DNA from: Polynucleobacter sp. JS-Safj-400b-B2 | GTDB lineage: Bacteria; Pseudomonadota; Gammaproteobacteria; Burkholderiales; Burkholderiaceae | Direction of reading: 5' to 3' | DNA length: 38,726 nt | NCBI RefSeq assembly: GCF_018881975.1 | Contig: NZ_JACVPJ010000017.1 | Coordinates: 1-38,726, forward strand | In this document: one piece after another, positions 27,727 to 36,529 of the stretch | Layout: every line of letters begins with the position of its first letter | How positions within the stretch are numbered: the stretch's first letter is position 1 | Translations under genes and position numbers: made by a program | Notes under the pieces: model-generated | The model's database searches: none | Told to the model about the DNA's origin: nothing | The model's input: only the letters and a program-made list of their open reading frames with translations

Positions 27727-28698
27727 CTACTTAGGCTTGAATTCTTTCACGGCACGTACTAAACCTTGCCATTGCTGAGTAAGGATATTTTGTGAAACCG
27801 TTAAATTCCTTACTCCCGTAGGATAGACCTCTTTAGGAAAAATAGCGGTTCGGAAAGCCATATCCCACCACGGAAACAAAATGCCAAAGTTACAGCCACC
27901 TAAAACGCCAGGCTTGCCCTTAGCTTCATGGCCATAACCCACCGCATGATGCATGCGATGAAACATCGGAGAAATTAGGAAGTATTTAGCAGGCCCAAGA
28001 TGAACTTTGATATTGGCATGCTGCCAGCTTTGAATAAATTGGCTAAGCGCAATTAGCATGATGAATTGGCCAGGAGATACACCAAACAAGAGCGCAAAGA
28101 ACGCCATGAAGGTGGCGCGCATGATGTCGTCCAGAATGTGATTGCGGTTATCAGACCAAGCAGTCATTACGGTTTGACTGTGATGTAAGGAGTGAAGTTG
28201 CCACCACCAGTTAAATGCATGTGAGGCGCGATGGTAAAGATAATCCACAAAATCCAATAGCACCAAGTAGATCAAAAAGCTCACCGCTGGGATTGAACTT
28301 ATCCCAGGCCACCATGATTCAACATTCAATCGATCGAAACGGAAGTCATGCAAGATCGAATCGATCTCAAAGAAGAAGCCAGACAGAGCAATAAAAATAA
28401 TGCCATGAAAAATACCTAGGCGATGAAACAAGGTATAGAAAACATCCGCTTTACTTGTGCTTGCAAAGCGCTCTTGCTTTTCCGCTGGATCAAGCTTTTC
28501 CCAAGTTCTTAATACAACAATGATTAAGAAAATTTGAATACAGCCAAACAAGAACCAATCAACCCCATCAAATACATCCTCGGCCCAAGACATTAAATCC
28601 AATTGATACAGAATCGGACCCACCACATTAGAAAAAATAAATTCCTGAACGCTTGCATAGGCGTTTGAAACTAAAGAGGTGAAGTTATTTAAGTCCAT
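27727..28698 (-). CDS. Sterol desaturase / fatty acid hydroxylase family membrane enzyme
   Basis: This integral-membrane di-iron oxygenase has 323 residues. The histidine clusters that bind the iron pair are all present: HRASH (156-160), HSLHH (169-173), His227 and HRMHH (247-251). Hydrophobic segments at about 48-64, 96-110, 137-153 and 196-222 match the family topology. Bacterial members hydroxylate or desaturate lipids such as fatty acids, sterol-like molecules or ether lipids; the substrate cannot be inferred here. An AAGG ribosome site precedes the ATG, and three bases separate it from the stop of the deacetylase gene, so the two are co-transcribed. Confidence 0.9.
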   Translation of the reverse strand: MDLNNFTSLVSNAYASVQEFIFSNVVGPILYQLDLMSWAEDVFDGVDWFLFGCIQIFLIIVVLRTWEKLDPAEKQERFASTSKADVFYTLFHRLGIFHGIIFIALSGFFFEIDSILHDFRFDRLNVESWWPGISSIPAVSFLIYLVLLDFVDYLYHRASHAFNWWWQLHSLHHSQTVMTAWSDNRNHILDDIMRATFMAFFALLFGVSPGQFIMLIALSQFIQSWQHANIKVHLGPAKYFLISPMFHRMHHAVGYGHEAKGKPGVLGGCNFGILFPWWDMAFRTAIFPKEVYPTGVRNLTVSQNILTQQWQGLVRAVKEFKPK

Positions 28699-28701
28699 GC
28701 C

Positions 28702-29502
28702 TTATTTTGAAGGATTTACTGTATTTTTGGGCAGCAAGCCAAAGCAGAAGCCGCGCCCTTTCAGGTTCACAATAAGTTGTTCCAAAACGGCTGGCGCCCA
28801 TGGGTCTTTTCTAGACCAAATACCTAAGTGAGCCATGGTGATGTCTCCATCCTTTAGGCTTCTAGTTGCTTTATCCAAAAGACCGCTATTGGGATGTTTG
28901 TCTGAATTCAACTCATCTCCTAAGAAGCCGGCAGGAGCCCAGCCAATATGCTGATAGCCGCACATATCACCCATCCGAATCAAGGTAGGTGAAGTTTTGC
29001 CGCCAGGAGCGCGCCAGATTTTCTGTAGTGGCTGATTTGTCATTTCTTGGAAGCGCTGGTCAACCCGACGAATCTGCTTACACATTGTTGCTTCGTTATA
29101 CAAAACGATTTCTCCAGCCTTTGGACCAAATTGTGGCTTCTCAAAAACCTGCCCTTTAGGGCCATCCTTCACGAAGTAATCATGGTCATAGGTATGGCTA
29201 CCAAAGTGATTGCCTTCCTTTGACAATTGTTGCCAAAAGGGTTTCCAAGAATCATCCAAAGCAAAGTCGCCACGAAAGGTTTTTTCATTGGCCGGAAAAA
29301 AAGTGGCTTTCACATTTTGACGCTTGAGAATCTCAGCAACTTTTTCCGCTACAGACATATTGCCTGTATCAAAGGTAAGGTAAACAGTCTTGCTACATTC
29401 GGCTTGAGCAATTGCGCACAATGAAAAACAGCTGAGCAAGAGCGCGGCTGCGGAACGGGTAAATGCGATACGAATAAATGCGTTAAGAGTGATGCGCTTC
29501 AT
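28702..29502 (-). CDS. Secreted NodB-like polysaccharide deacetylase
   Basis: This is an exported carbohydrate-esterase-4-type protein. I start it at ATG 29500-29502, which has GGGAG ten bases upstream; an ATG six codons earlier is also in frame and lies inside the preceding gene. The 266 residues begin with a signal peptide cleaved after about Ala34 (LCAIAQA-ECSKT). The NodB motif reads TFDTGN (43-48) instead of TFDDGP: the catalytic-base Asp45 is kept, but the metal-binding second Asp is Thr. The histidine metal ligands are present in SHTYDH (His103, His107). B. subtilis PdaA has Asn at the same variable position, so activity is possible. The substrate is unknown. Confidence 0.87.
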   Translation of the reverse strand: MKRITLNAFIRIAFTRSAAALLLSCFSLCAIAQAECSKTVYLTFDTGNMSVAEKVAEILKRQNVKATFFPANEKTFRGDFALDDSWKPFWQQLSKEGNHFGSHTYDHDYFVKDGPKGQVFEKPQFGPKAGEIVLYNEATMCKQIRRVDQRFQEMTNQPLQKIWRAPGGKTSPTLIRMGDMCGYQHIGWAPAGFLGDELNSDKHPNSGLLDKATRSLKDGDITMAHLGIWSRKDPWAPAVLEQLIVNLKGRGFCFGLLPKNTVNPSK

Positions 29503-29510
29503 AGTGATGT

Positions 29511-30548
29511 TTACTCCCATCCAGCCCTTGGAGTAAAGAACACGCCATGGGGAGATTTGCCAACAGGGATAAGGGTTGCCAACTTCATCGTTGGAATATC
29601 GATTACCCCAACCTTTTTAGAGAAGCGGAAAGTGACCCACATGGTTTTACCATCAGGGGTGATTTCCATATCGTCTGGACCGGCTGGCAGCCCAGTGATA
29701 TCACCAACCTTCTCCAGGGTTTGCATATTGAGCAAGCTAATCGTAGAAGCAATGCGATTGCTCACGAAAACGTGCTTTTTATCACCTAAAGGACGGAAAT
29801 TATGAGCGCCCTTGCCTGTCGTTATCCGCTTTACTTCTTTGCGCGTTTTCCAATCAATCACCTGAACATAGTCATCACCAGTAATGCCAACCAAGAGATA
29901 TTGATCGCCAGGCGTCATCCACAAACCAGCAGGAACTTTTCCTGTAGGTATTGTCCACAATACGTTTTGGGTTTCTAGATCAATTGCGGCAAGCTCATTG
30001 GAATCTTGCAAAGTGATAAATGCTATTTTGCTGTCAGATGTGAAAGCAATATGGCTTGGTGTCTTAGCTAACTTCACAGTCTTAGCCAATTTGAGATTAG
30101 CGCCATCCGCGGCATAAATATCTACGCGATCTAAGCGATTGCCGTTTGCTACAAACCATTTGTGGTTTGGTGAGTATCCAATTTGGTAGGGGTCAATAAT
30201 GTTGGGTATCTTGCCAGTCAACTCTCCAGTCGTTGGATTCATCATGACCACATCATTGCCTGCGGCATTAGCAATTAAAAGTGTTTTTTGGTCAGGGGTA
30301 ATCATCAAGTGATGAGGCTCCTTGCCAACGGGAACTGTTTTAATAACCTCACGAGCGTTCATATCAATGAGGCTTACAGATGCAGATCCAGAATTCAGAA
30401 TGACAGCAATCTTAGGTTGATTTGCAGAGCTTGCAGGCGCTGGGGTATTGCTAGGCTGAGCCAAAGCGTATTGATTGGCCAACAGCAGGCCCAATAAAAC
30501 GGAGGTCGCAAGAACGCGAAAACCTCTAATCTTGATAAATTTGTGCAT
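29511..30548 (-). CDS. Secreted YVTN-type beta-propeller protein
   Basis: This is a periplasmic or secreted seven-bladed beta-propeller of 345 residues. A signal peptide ends near ANQYALA-QPSN (about residue 31). Repeated blade motifs such as VGKEPHHLMITPDQKTLL, KTPSHIAFTSDSKIAFI and VGKSPHGVFFTPRA identify the YVTN/40-residue repeat family. Such proteins are ligand- or partner-binding scaffolds without a defined enzymatic activity. It is the first gene of the run that continues with the deacetylase. No well-spaced ribosome site is seen; GGGGG lies only one base before the ATG and is paired in a hairpin. Confidence 0.88.
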   Translation of the reverse strand: MHKFIKIRGFRVLATSVLLGLLLANQYALAQPSNTPAPASSANQPKIAVILNSGSASVSLIDMNAREVIKTVPVGKEPHHLMITPDQKTLLIANAAGNDVVMMNPTTGELTGKIPNIIDPYQIGYSPNHKWFVANGNRLDRVDIYAADGANLKLAKTVKLAKTPSHIAFTSDSKIAFITLQDSNELAAIDLETQNVLWTIPTGKVPAGLWMTPGDQYLLVGITGDDYVQVIDWKTRKEVKRITTGKGAHNFRPLGDKKHVFVSNRIASTISLLNMQTLEKVGDITGLPAGPDDMEITPDGKTMWVTFRFSKKVGVIDIPTMKLATLIPVGKSPHGVFFTPRAGWE

Positions 30549-30549
30549 A

Positions 30550-30571
30550 CCCCCATTGTAAGCAATTGGGG
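30550..30571 (-). promoter_or_regulatory. Hairpin abutting the beta-propeller start codon
   Basis: On the minus strand, CCCC-A-ATTG, loop CTTA and CAAT-GGGGG fold into an eight-pair stem with one bulged A, ending one base before the ATG at 30546-30548. It would block the start region of the mRNA or serve as an operator. The G-run is too near the ATG to be a normal ribosome site. Confidence 0.4.
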
Positions 30572-30618
30572 AGGTTTAATAGGCCTCTCAATCCAATGGA
30601 TATCGGTATAGATTTGAC

Positions 30619-33600
30619 CTAGCGCAAGCTTGCCAAAACCTTTTCAAGGCGCTTTAAGGACATCGGGGTGGGTGTTTTGAGCTCTTGAGCATATAAAGCC
30701 ACCCTCAACTCCTCTAACTGCCAACGGAAATCCGTTAAGGCTTGATCTTCGGACATTGCATAGGAAGCAGCACCCTTAGCACCTTGCATGAGCTTTTGCC
30801 ACGGACGCGCAACCGATTCCCAGTCCTTTTGGAGTTGAGCATCACGACTCGGGTTAGAACGCAATTTATCGATCCGCATTGCAATTGCTTTTAAGTACCG
30901 AGGCACATGCACTAGCTGGGAGTACGGTATGTCGGCAACGAACTTCGCAAATATCAACCCTTGCATCTGCGCCTGAATATCGGCATAGGCAGTCGGTGAG
31001 GCGGCTTTTGCGCTGGCTACTTTTTTCTGCAAATCGGCATGGGCTTGTAATGCATTTAAGGCATGTCGAGAGATCTCTTGCGCGATGAGTGCTAATCTTG
31101 GTTTACCAGCTTGTAATCGCTCTGCAAATTGCTCGGCATTGACTGGAAGTGGTTCAGCCATAAATGCACGCTCAAGAGCAATATTCAGAATCTGCTCTAT
31201 CAAGCCCTCTACTGAGCCCACATTAATGAATAGCAAACCCAATTCACGAATACCAGGTAATTGTTTTTGCAAAGCCTTAATCGTGTCTTTATTACTTAAA
31301 GCAAATAAGCGACGCAATCCTAAAGCATGCTGCTTACGGGCTTCCTCTAAATCATCAAATACCTCAAGATCACAATAGTCAACACGATCAACCAAGGCGG
31401 GATATCCAAATAAGGTTTTATTACCCTTTTGAATCTCCAAAGTTTCTGGTAACTCACCGAACTCCCAGGAGCGGTAACCGCCCTGCTCGACCTTGCGAGT
31501 CGCATCAGCGGTATTTGTATTTCCATGTGAATCCGATTTAGATCTCTCACCAACTGGTGGCTCAACCCCCAACTCGACCTGAGCAGTCTCTTGAGCAATT
31601 GCTTGAAAGGCATCACGAGCAGTCTGCCCATACTCTGAACGTAAGCGAGCTAGGTTACGCTCTACCTCAAGCTGACGCCCATGCTCATCAATCAAGCGGA
31701 AGTTCATAGATGAATGTAAAGGCAAGGCCTCAGGTCTGAAATCTGTGCGCTTAATCTCGAGACCGCGTTCCTTACGAATATCGCTAATCAAGCTATCTAA
31801 AAAGTCACCAATTCCAAATTGCTTCTCTTCTAACTTTCGCTCGAGGAAAGACTTTGCATAGTCTGGTAAGGGTACACAATGGCGTCTGAGTTTTTGCGGC
31901 AAGGATTTCAGGAGCAAAAGCACCTTCTCTTCGCACATACCAGGAACCAGCCATTCACAACGGCGTCCATCTACTTGATTGAGCTGAGTCAAGGGCACAA
32001 CCAGAGTCACCCCATCCTTCGGACTGCCGGGCTCGAAGTGGTACGTTAGGCTCAGCTGTGCACCACCGACCAACATCGTTTTTGGATAGCGATCTACGGT
32101 AATGCCTGCCGCCTCATGGCGCATTAAGTCGGCCTTTTCTAGGCGAAGTTGGCCATCTAGATCCTTATCTTTATCCTTATCTTTATCTTTATTTTTCGCT
32201 AGCCATGCCTTGAGGCTTTCTCGACTGCGAACCTCTTTCGGTATGCGAGAGTCATAAAAAGCAAATAGCAACTCATCATCCACCAACACATCCGGTCGAC
32301 GTGAACGATGCTCTAAGGCTTCTATTTCTTTAATCAGGCGGCGGTTATGCCAAAAGAATCCAAACATATTGGGGTATTTCTTTTTGGCATCGGTTTCTGT
32401 TTCGCGTTGAAGCGCAGGCGTATCCATGCGCCCAAACATTTCTTCCTGAACCAAGGCTTGGCGAATAAATAGCTCTCTTGTTTCATCGGGATTGTGTGGC
32501 TCGTAACGAACTCGACGACCATGGTAAATCGGCAAGCCGTACAAAGTGCCCCGCTCAAATGCCATAACCTCACCCTGACGGTTATCCCAGAATGGATCGC
32601 TCAAGGATGTGATCAAGCGATGTGCGGCAACGCGCTCTACCCATTGCGGCTCGATCTTAGCGATCGTTCTGGCATACATACGGTTGGTTTCTTGCAGTTC
32701 ACCAGCCAAAATCCAAGCACCTGCCTTTTTACCGATAGTAGAACCTGGCCAGATGAATGGACGAATACCGCGAGCCCCAACGTAACCACCCGTCTTACTA
32801 TTGCGATCTTGGGATTTTTCATCCTCTTCTTTTTTAGCTACATATCCCAGCAGACCCGTTAATAAAGAGAGATGCACTTCTTCATAGGTTGCGGGTATGC
32901 CATTTTCTTTCCAACCCTTTTCGCCGAGCATGGTATGTAATTGACCATGCACATCGCGCCACTCACGTAAACGACGCGGTGACAGAAATTTACTCTTACA
33001 CAGATTCTCAAGCTGACGATTGCTGCTCTTATGCTTTAAAGCATCTTGATACCAATTCCAGAGTTTTACAAAACTAAGGAACTCAGAGCGCTCATCCGCA
33101 AACTGCAGATGCGCTTGATCGGCAGCAGCAGCTTGATCCATGGGTCGATCGCGTGGATCTTGTGTGGCCAAAGCAGAAGCAATGATGGTGACTTCTTTTA
33201 GAGCATTCTGTTCTTTAGCTGCTAGCAGCATTCTGCCTATGCGTGGGTCAAGAGGTAAGTCTGCTAGTTGCTTACCAGTCGCAGTGAGTTTGAAGCTGTT
33301 GTTGATGTCCTTACCGATATCCTTACCATCTGCAGGCTCCGATTCATCAAATTCAATTGCACCCAATTCATCTAAAAGTTGTACACCATCTGCAATCGCT
33401 CTACCCAAGGGCTTATCAATGAAGGGGAAATGCTGGATCTTGGGCAAGCGTAAGGAACTCATCCGCAAGAGCACCGCAGCTAAGGAGCTGCGTAGTATTT
33501 CGGGGTCTGTAAATTTAGGACGGCCTTGATAATCTTGCTCGCTGTACAAGCGCACACAAATACCATCCGATACACGACCGCAACGCCCCGCCCTTTGATT

Positions 33601-34725
33601 AGCAGCTGCTTGGGAAATCGGTTCAATCTGAAGCTGCTCTACTTTATTGCGGTAGGAATAGCGTTTAACTCTCGCTAAGCCACTATCAATGACATAACGA
33701 ATGTTCGGCACTGTTAAGGAGGTCTCTGCAACGTTGGTTGTCAGAATGATGCGTCGCCCATTGCCTGGACTAAATACCCTCTCTTGCTCAGCCACTGATT
33801 GGCGTGCAAACAAACTGAGGATTTCTGGATGAAAACGTTGCTGGAGGACATGGTCCTTGCGTAATGCTTCAGCGCAATCGCGTATCTCGCGCTCGCCAGG
33901 CAAGAACACCAATACATCACCAGCACCAGCAGCGCCTTCGCGCCATAGACTCGCAATCTCCTCAGTTACTGCATCCGGAATTTCCTTTGCAGTCTTAGAT
34001 TCTTTTTTTCCATCGGGCTTGCCATCTGACTTAACCTCAGGCTCTAGCGGTGCATAACGCTGCTCTACAGGGAACAATCTACCGCTGACTTCGATAACGG
34101 GTGCCGCCTTGCCGTTGATTGCAAAATGCTCCGCAAATCGCTGGGCATCAATCGTTGCTGAAGTAATGATCAGCTTAAGGTCTGGGCGCTTAGGAAGTAA
34201 TTGCCTCAGGTACCCTAATAAGAAATCAATATTCAGACTACGTTCATGCGCTTCGTCAATGATGAGTGTGTCATAGGCGCGTAACTGCGGATCGCGCTGC
34301 GTCTCCGCCAGCAAGATGCCGTCGGTCATCAACTTGATGGAAGCGGTATGACTAGACTTGTCAGCAAAGCGTACTTGGTAGCCCACATCTTGACCAATGG
34401 GTGAGCCTAACTCTTGGGCAATTCTCTTGGCGGTGGCAGTTGCTGCAATTCGGCGGGGCTGAGTATGGCCAATCAGCTTGCCACCATTAATCGTGCCCCG
34501 CCCCAGATCCAAGCAGATCTTCGGCAGCTGGGTAGTCTTACCTGAGCCTGTCTCACCGCACACAATCACCACCTGGTGGCTCTGCAAGGCATCCTTGATC
34601 AGTTGGCGCTGACCAGAGACTGGCAATTCCTCCGGAAACCGAATTTCCAACCTGCATGAGGTGTTGGAAGCAGGCACAGGCAGTGACATTGCTTTGGGTT
34701 TTTGTTGGTTTATAGGCTCTTGCAC
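30619..34725 (-). CDS. hrpA: ATP-dependent RNA helicase HrpA (DEAH-box)
   Basis: This is a DEAH-box RNA helicase, in E. coli linked to fimbrial mRNA processing and to ribosome-collision rescue. The product is about 1368 residues, or 1356 if the ATG at 34687-34689 is used instead of the GTG at 34723-34725; neither has a clear ribosome site. Motifs are Walker A GETGSGKTT (57-65), DEAHERS (157-163), the SAT motif ITSATIDA, and QRAGRCGR in the second RecA domain. The helicase-associated and DUF3418-type C-terminal regions follow, so it is full length. Two charged insertions look lineage-specific: a Lys/Asp alternating run encoded by a hexamer repeat near 32162-32191, and a DGKPDGKK segment near 34010. 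It is divergent from argA, with 17 bases between starts. Confidence 0.96.
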   Translation of the reverse strand: MQEPINQQKPKAMSLPVPASNTSCRLEIRFPEELPVSGQRQLIKDALQSHQVVIVCGETGSGKTTQLPKICLDLGRGTINGGKLIGHTQPRRIAATATAKRIAQELGSPIGQDVGYQVRFADKSSHTASIKLMTDGILLAETQRDPQLRAYDTLIIDEAHERSLNIDFLLGYLRQLLPKRPDLKLIITSATIDAQRFAEHFAINGKAAPVIEVSGRLFPVEQRYAPLEPEVKSDGKPDGKKESKTAKEIPDAVTEEIASLWREGAAGAGDVLVFLPGEREIRDCAEALRKDHVLQQRFHPEILSLFARQSVAEQERVFSPGNGRRIILTTNVAETSLTVPNIRYVIDSGLARVKRYSYRNKVEQLQIEPISQAAANQRAGRCGRVSDGICVRLYSEQDYQGRPKFTDPEILRSSLAAVLLRMSSLRLPKIQHFPFIDKPLGRAIADGVQLLDELGAIEFDESEPADGKDIGKDINNSFKLTATGKQLADLPLDPRIGRMLLAAKEQNALKEVTIIASALATQDPRDRPMDQAAAADQAHLQFADERSEFLSFVKLWNWYQDALKHKSSNRQLENLCKSKFLSPRRLREWRDVHGQLHTMLGEKGWKENGIPATYEEVHLSLLTGLLGYVAKKEEDEKSQDRNSKTGGYVGARGIRPFIWPGSTIGKKAGAWILAGELQETNRMYARTIAKIEPQWVERVAAHRLITSLSDPFWDNRQGEVMAFERGTLYGLPIYHGRRVRYEPHNPDETRELFIRQALVQEEMFGRMDTPALQRETETDAKKKYPNMFGFFWHNRRLIKEIEALEHRSRRPDVLVDDELLFAFYDSRIPKEVRSRESLKAWLAKNKDKDKDKDKDLDGQLRLEKADLMRHEAAGITVDRYPKTMLVGGAQLSLTYHFEPGSPKDGVTLVVPLTQLNQVDGRRCEWLVPGMCEEKVLLLLKSLPQKLRRHCVPLPDYAKSFLERKLEEKQFGIGDFLDSLISDIRKERGLEIKRTDFRPEALPLHSSMNFRLIDEHGRQLEVERNLARLRSEYGQTARDAFQAIAQETAQVELGVEPPVGERSKSDSHGNTNTADATRKVEQGGYRSWEFGELPETLEIQKGNKTLFGYPALVDRVDYCDLEVFDDLEEARKQHALGLRRLFALSNKDTIKALQKQLPGIRELGLLFINVGSVEGLIEQILNIALERAFMAEPLPVNAEQFAERLQAGKPRLALIAQEISRHALNALQAHADLQKKVASAKAASPTAYADIQAQMQGLIFAKFVADIPYSQLVHVPRYLKAIAMRIDKLRSNPSRDAQLQKDWESVARPWQKLMQGAKGAASYAMSEDQALTDFRWQLEELRVALYAQELKTPTPMSLKRLEKVLASLR
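32162..32191. repeat. Hexanucleotide repeat inside hrpA
   Basis: Five tandem six-base units (TCCTTA and TCTTTA alternating, plus one extra TCTTTA) encode an in-frame alternating Lys-Asp run on the minus strand. Slippage would change the protein by two residues per unit without a frameshift. Confidence 0.85.
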
Positions 34726-34733
34726 CCTATAAT
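34705..34733 (+). promoter_or_regulatory. argA: Promoter of argA with probable leaderless start
   Basis: TTGGTT (34705-34710), a 17-base spacer and a perfect TATAAT (34728-34733) form a good sigma70 promoter. Transcription would start about 34739-34741, two to four bases before the argA ATG at 34743. No Shine-Dalgarno sequence is present. The promoter overlaps the hrpA start region. Confidence 0.65.
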
Positions 34734-34742
34734 TTTCTCACT

Positions 34743-36107
34743 ATGCCAACAAATGCACCGAACCAAGCCTTAATGGCCGCAGAAACGACCTCCAACTTCC
34801 CTTTCGTAGGGTGGTTGCGCGATGTTGCGCCCTACATTCATAGCTTCCGCGAGAAGACCTTTGTGATTGCCTTTGCCGGTGAACTAGTCCAAGAAATCGG
34901 TCTTGAAAATCTGATTGAAGATATCGCCATGCTCCATGCCATGGGTATGCGTATTGTCCTGGTTCACGGCATCCGCCCACAGATTGAAGAGCAGTTGATG
35001 CTCCGGAATATCAAAAGCAAGTTTGGTCAGAGCGCCATTCACAGCTACCGGATTACAGATGCAGCCGCGCTAGAGTGCGTTAAAGAAGCTGCCGGCGAAT
35101 TGCGTCTTGATATTGAGGCAGCATTTAGCCGTGGGCTGCCAAACACGCCAATGGCTGGCTCACGTATTTCCGTGATCTCTGGTAACTTCATTACTGCAAT
35201 GCCTATAGGTGTTGTTGAAGGTACTGATTACATTCATACCGGCCTTGTACGTAAAGTAGACTCAAGCTCCATTAGGCAGTCCTTGGATAGCAACAAAATT
35301 GTTTTGCTTTCCCCTTTAGGTTTTTCTCCAACTGGTCAGGCATTTAATCTGGCTTATGAAGATGTTGCCGCATCTACTGCCGCAGCGCTTAAAGCAGATA
35401 AGTTGATCTTCTTAAGTCCATATATCGGCTTAAAAGATGCTGAAGGTGATTTCATTACCGAGCTCTCCATGCCGCAACTGCAAGAATATATCGCGCAGAA
35501 CAAAGATATGGATTTGGGCATGAAGAGTCTTCTCAATATCTCTGGTAGAGCTATACGCGCAGGTGTTAGCCGTGTTCACTTCCTGCCATGCAATCAAGAT
35601 GGAGCGCTGTTAGAAGAGCTCTTTACCCATGACGGTATTGGCATGATGCTTGCGTCATCTGATATTGAGAACTTACGCGAAGCCAATCAAGACGACGTTG
35701 GTGGCATATTGCAATTGACTATGCCCCTCGAAGATGAAGGCATCTTGGCAGCTCGTGGTCAAGATGTGATTGAGCGTGATATTCAACGCTTCTCAGTCAT
35801 TGAGCATGACCGCGTTCTCTTCGGTTGCGCCGCCCTTTTCCCATTTCCGAATGGCGTTGGTGAATTAGCCTGTCTTGCTGTTGATCCTGATGTTCAGGGA
35901 TCTGGTGATGGCGAGCGCTTATTAAAGCGGGTTGAAATGCGCGCTAAACAAGAAGGCATTAAAAAATTATTTGTTCTCACTACTAGAACTGAGCACTGGT
36001 TCTTAAAGCGTGGCTTTAAACGGGCAACGGTCGATGATCTGCCTGAGGAAAGAAAACAAATTTATAACTGGGACCGTAAGTCCATGGTTTTAACTAAAGA
36101 TCTATAA
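34743..36107 (+). CDS. argA: N-acetylglutamate synthase
   Basis: This catalyses the first step of arginine synthesis, acetylation of glutamate by acetyl-CoA. The 454 residues have an amino-acid-kinase-like domain (about 25-300; [12 protein letters not shown], then [12 protein letters not shown]), which binds arginine for feedback inhibition, and a C-terminal GNAT acetyltransferase domain ([21 protein letters not shown], then [16 protein letters not shown]). The length fits the classical ArgA family (about 440). The first ATG is chosen because the promoter ends just before it. An ATG ten codons later is possible and also lacks a ribosome site. It is followed after 41 bases by yggX. Confidence 0.95.
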   Translation: MPTNAPNQALMAAETTSNFPFVGWLRDVAPYIHSFREKTFVIAFAGELVQEIGLENLIEDIAMLHAMGMRIVLVHGIRPQIEEQLMLRNIKSKFGQSAIHSYRITDAAALECVKEAAGELRLDIEAAFSRGLPNTPMAGSRISVISGNFITAMPIGVVEGTDYIHTGLVRKVDSSSIRQSLDSNKIVLLSPLGFSPTGQAFNLAYEDVAASTAAALKADKLIFLSPYIGLKDAEGDFITELSMPQLQEYIAQNKDMDLGMKSLLNISGRAIRAGVSRVHFLPCNQDGALLEELFTHDGIGMMLASSDIENLREANQDDVGGILQLTMPLEDEGILAARGQDVIERDIQRFSVIEHDRVLFGCAALFPFPNGVGELACLAVDPDVQGSGDGERLLKRVEMRAKQEGIKKLFVLTTRTEHWFLKRGFKRATVDDLPEERKQIYNWDRKSMVLTKDL

Positions 36108-36148
36108 GAAATCCAAGCAACTTAAGAATTACTAGAAAGGCATTACAG

Positions 36149-36421
36149 ATGGCACGCATGGTTCAATGTATCAAACTCAATAAAGAAGCCGAGGGAATGG
36201 ATTTTGCCCCGCTTCCGGGCGAGCTAGGTAAAAAGGTTTGGAATCAAGTTTCCAAAGAGGCTTGGGCGGCTTGGTTAAAACACCAAACTATGCTGATTAA
36301 TGAAAACCGCCTCAATATGGCAGATCCCCGGGCACGTCAGTACCTCTTAAAGCAAGTAGAAAAGTACTTCTTTGAAGGTGGGGCAGATATGGCGCAAGGT
36401 TACGTACCCCCTACAGACTAA
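36149..36421 (+). CDS. yggX: Oxidative damage protection / Fe(II)-trafficking protein
   Basis: This small cytosolic protein of 90 residues protects iron-sulfur enzymes from oxidative damage and is proposed to move Fe(II). The conserved start [10 protein letters not shown] with Cys7, the segment [14 protein letters not shown] and the C-terminal YFFEGG identify the YggX family at its normal length. AAGG lies eight bases before the ATG. It is probably co-transcribed with argA, an arrangement I recall from other Burkholderiales. Confidence 0.97.
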   Translation: MARMVQCIKLNKEAEGMDFAPLPGELGKKVWNQVSKEAWAAWLKHQTMLINENRLNMADPRARQYLLKQVEKYFFEGGADMAQGYVPPTD

Positions 36422-36470
36422 GTAACTGTAGTTTGTAAAAAAGGTTTGCCGTGTTGCAGCATGTAATTTA

Positions 36471-36489
36471 TTGAAAAATATATTTTCAA
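36471..36489. promoter_or_regulatory. AT-rich inverted repeat upstream of the small-RNA promoter
   Basis: TTGAAAA-N5-TTTTCAA is a perfect seven-pair dyad. It ends six bases before the TTGACA box at 36496 and is in the right place for an UP element or operator of the downstream RNA. It could also be the end of the argA-yggX transcript, though no T-run follows. Confidence 0.4.
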
Positions 36490-36495
36490 TTGCTG

Positions 36496-36523
36496 TTGAC
36501 ACTGCTAACGATAAGCGTAGGAT
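36496..36523 (+). promoter_or_regulatory. Sigma70 promoter for an intergenic RNA
   Basis: A perfect TTGACA (36496-36501), a 16-base spacer and TAGGAT (36518-36523, four of six) predict transcription from about 36530 toward the terminator at 36657-36688. No open reading frame with a ribosome site follows, so the product is probably a non-coding RNA. Confidence 0.6.
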
Positions 36524-36529
36524 GAAGTT

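Noticed and set aside
27072..27734. 220-codon plus-strand open frame
   Set aside because: It is antisense to the EI24-family gene; the minus-strand frame has a ribosome site, membrane helices and operon spacing.
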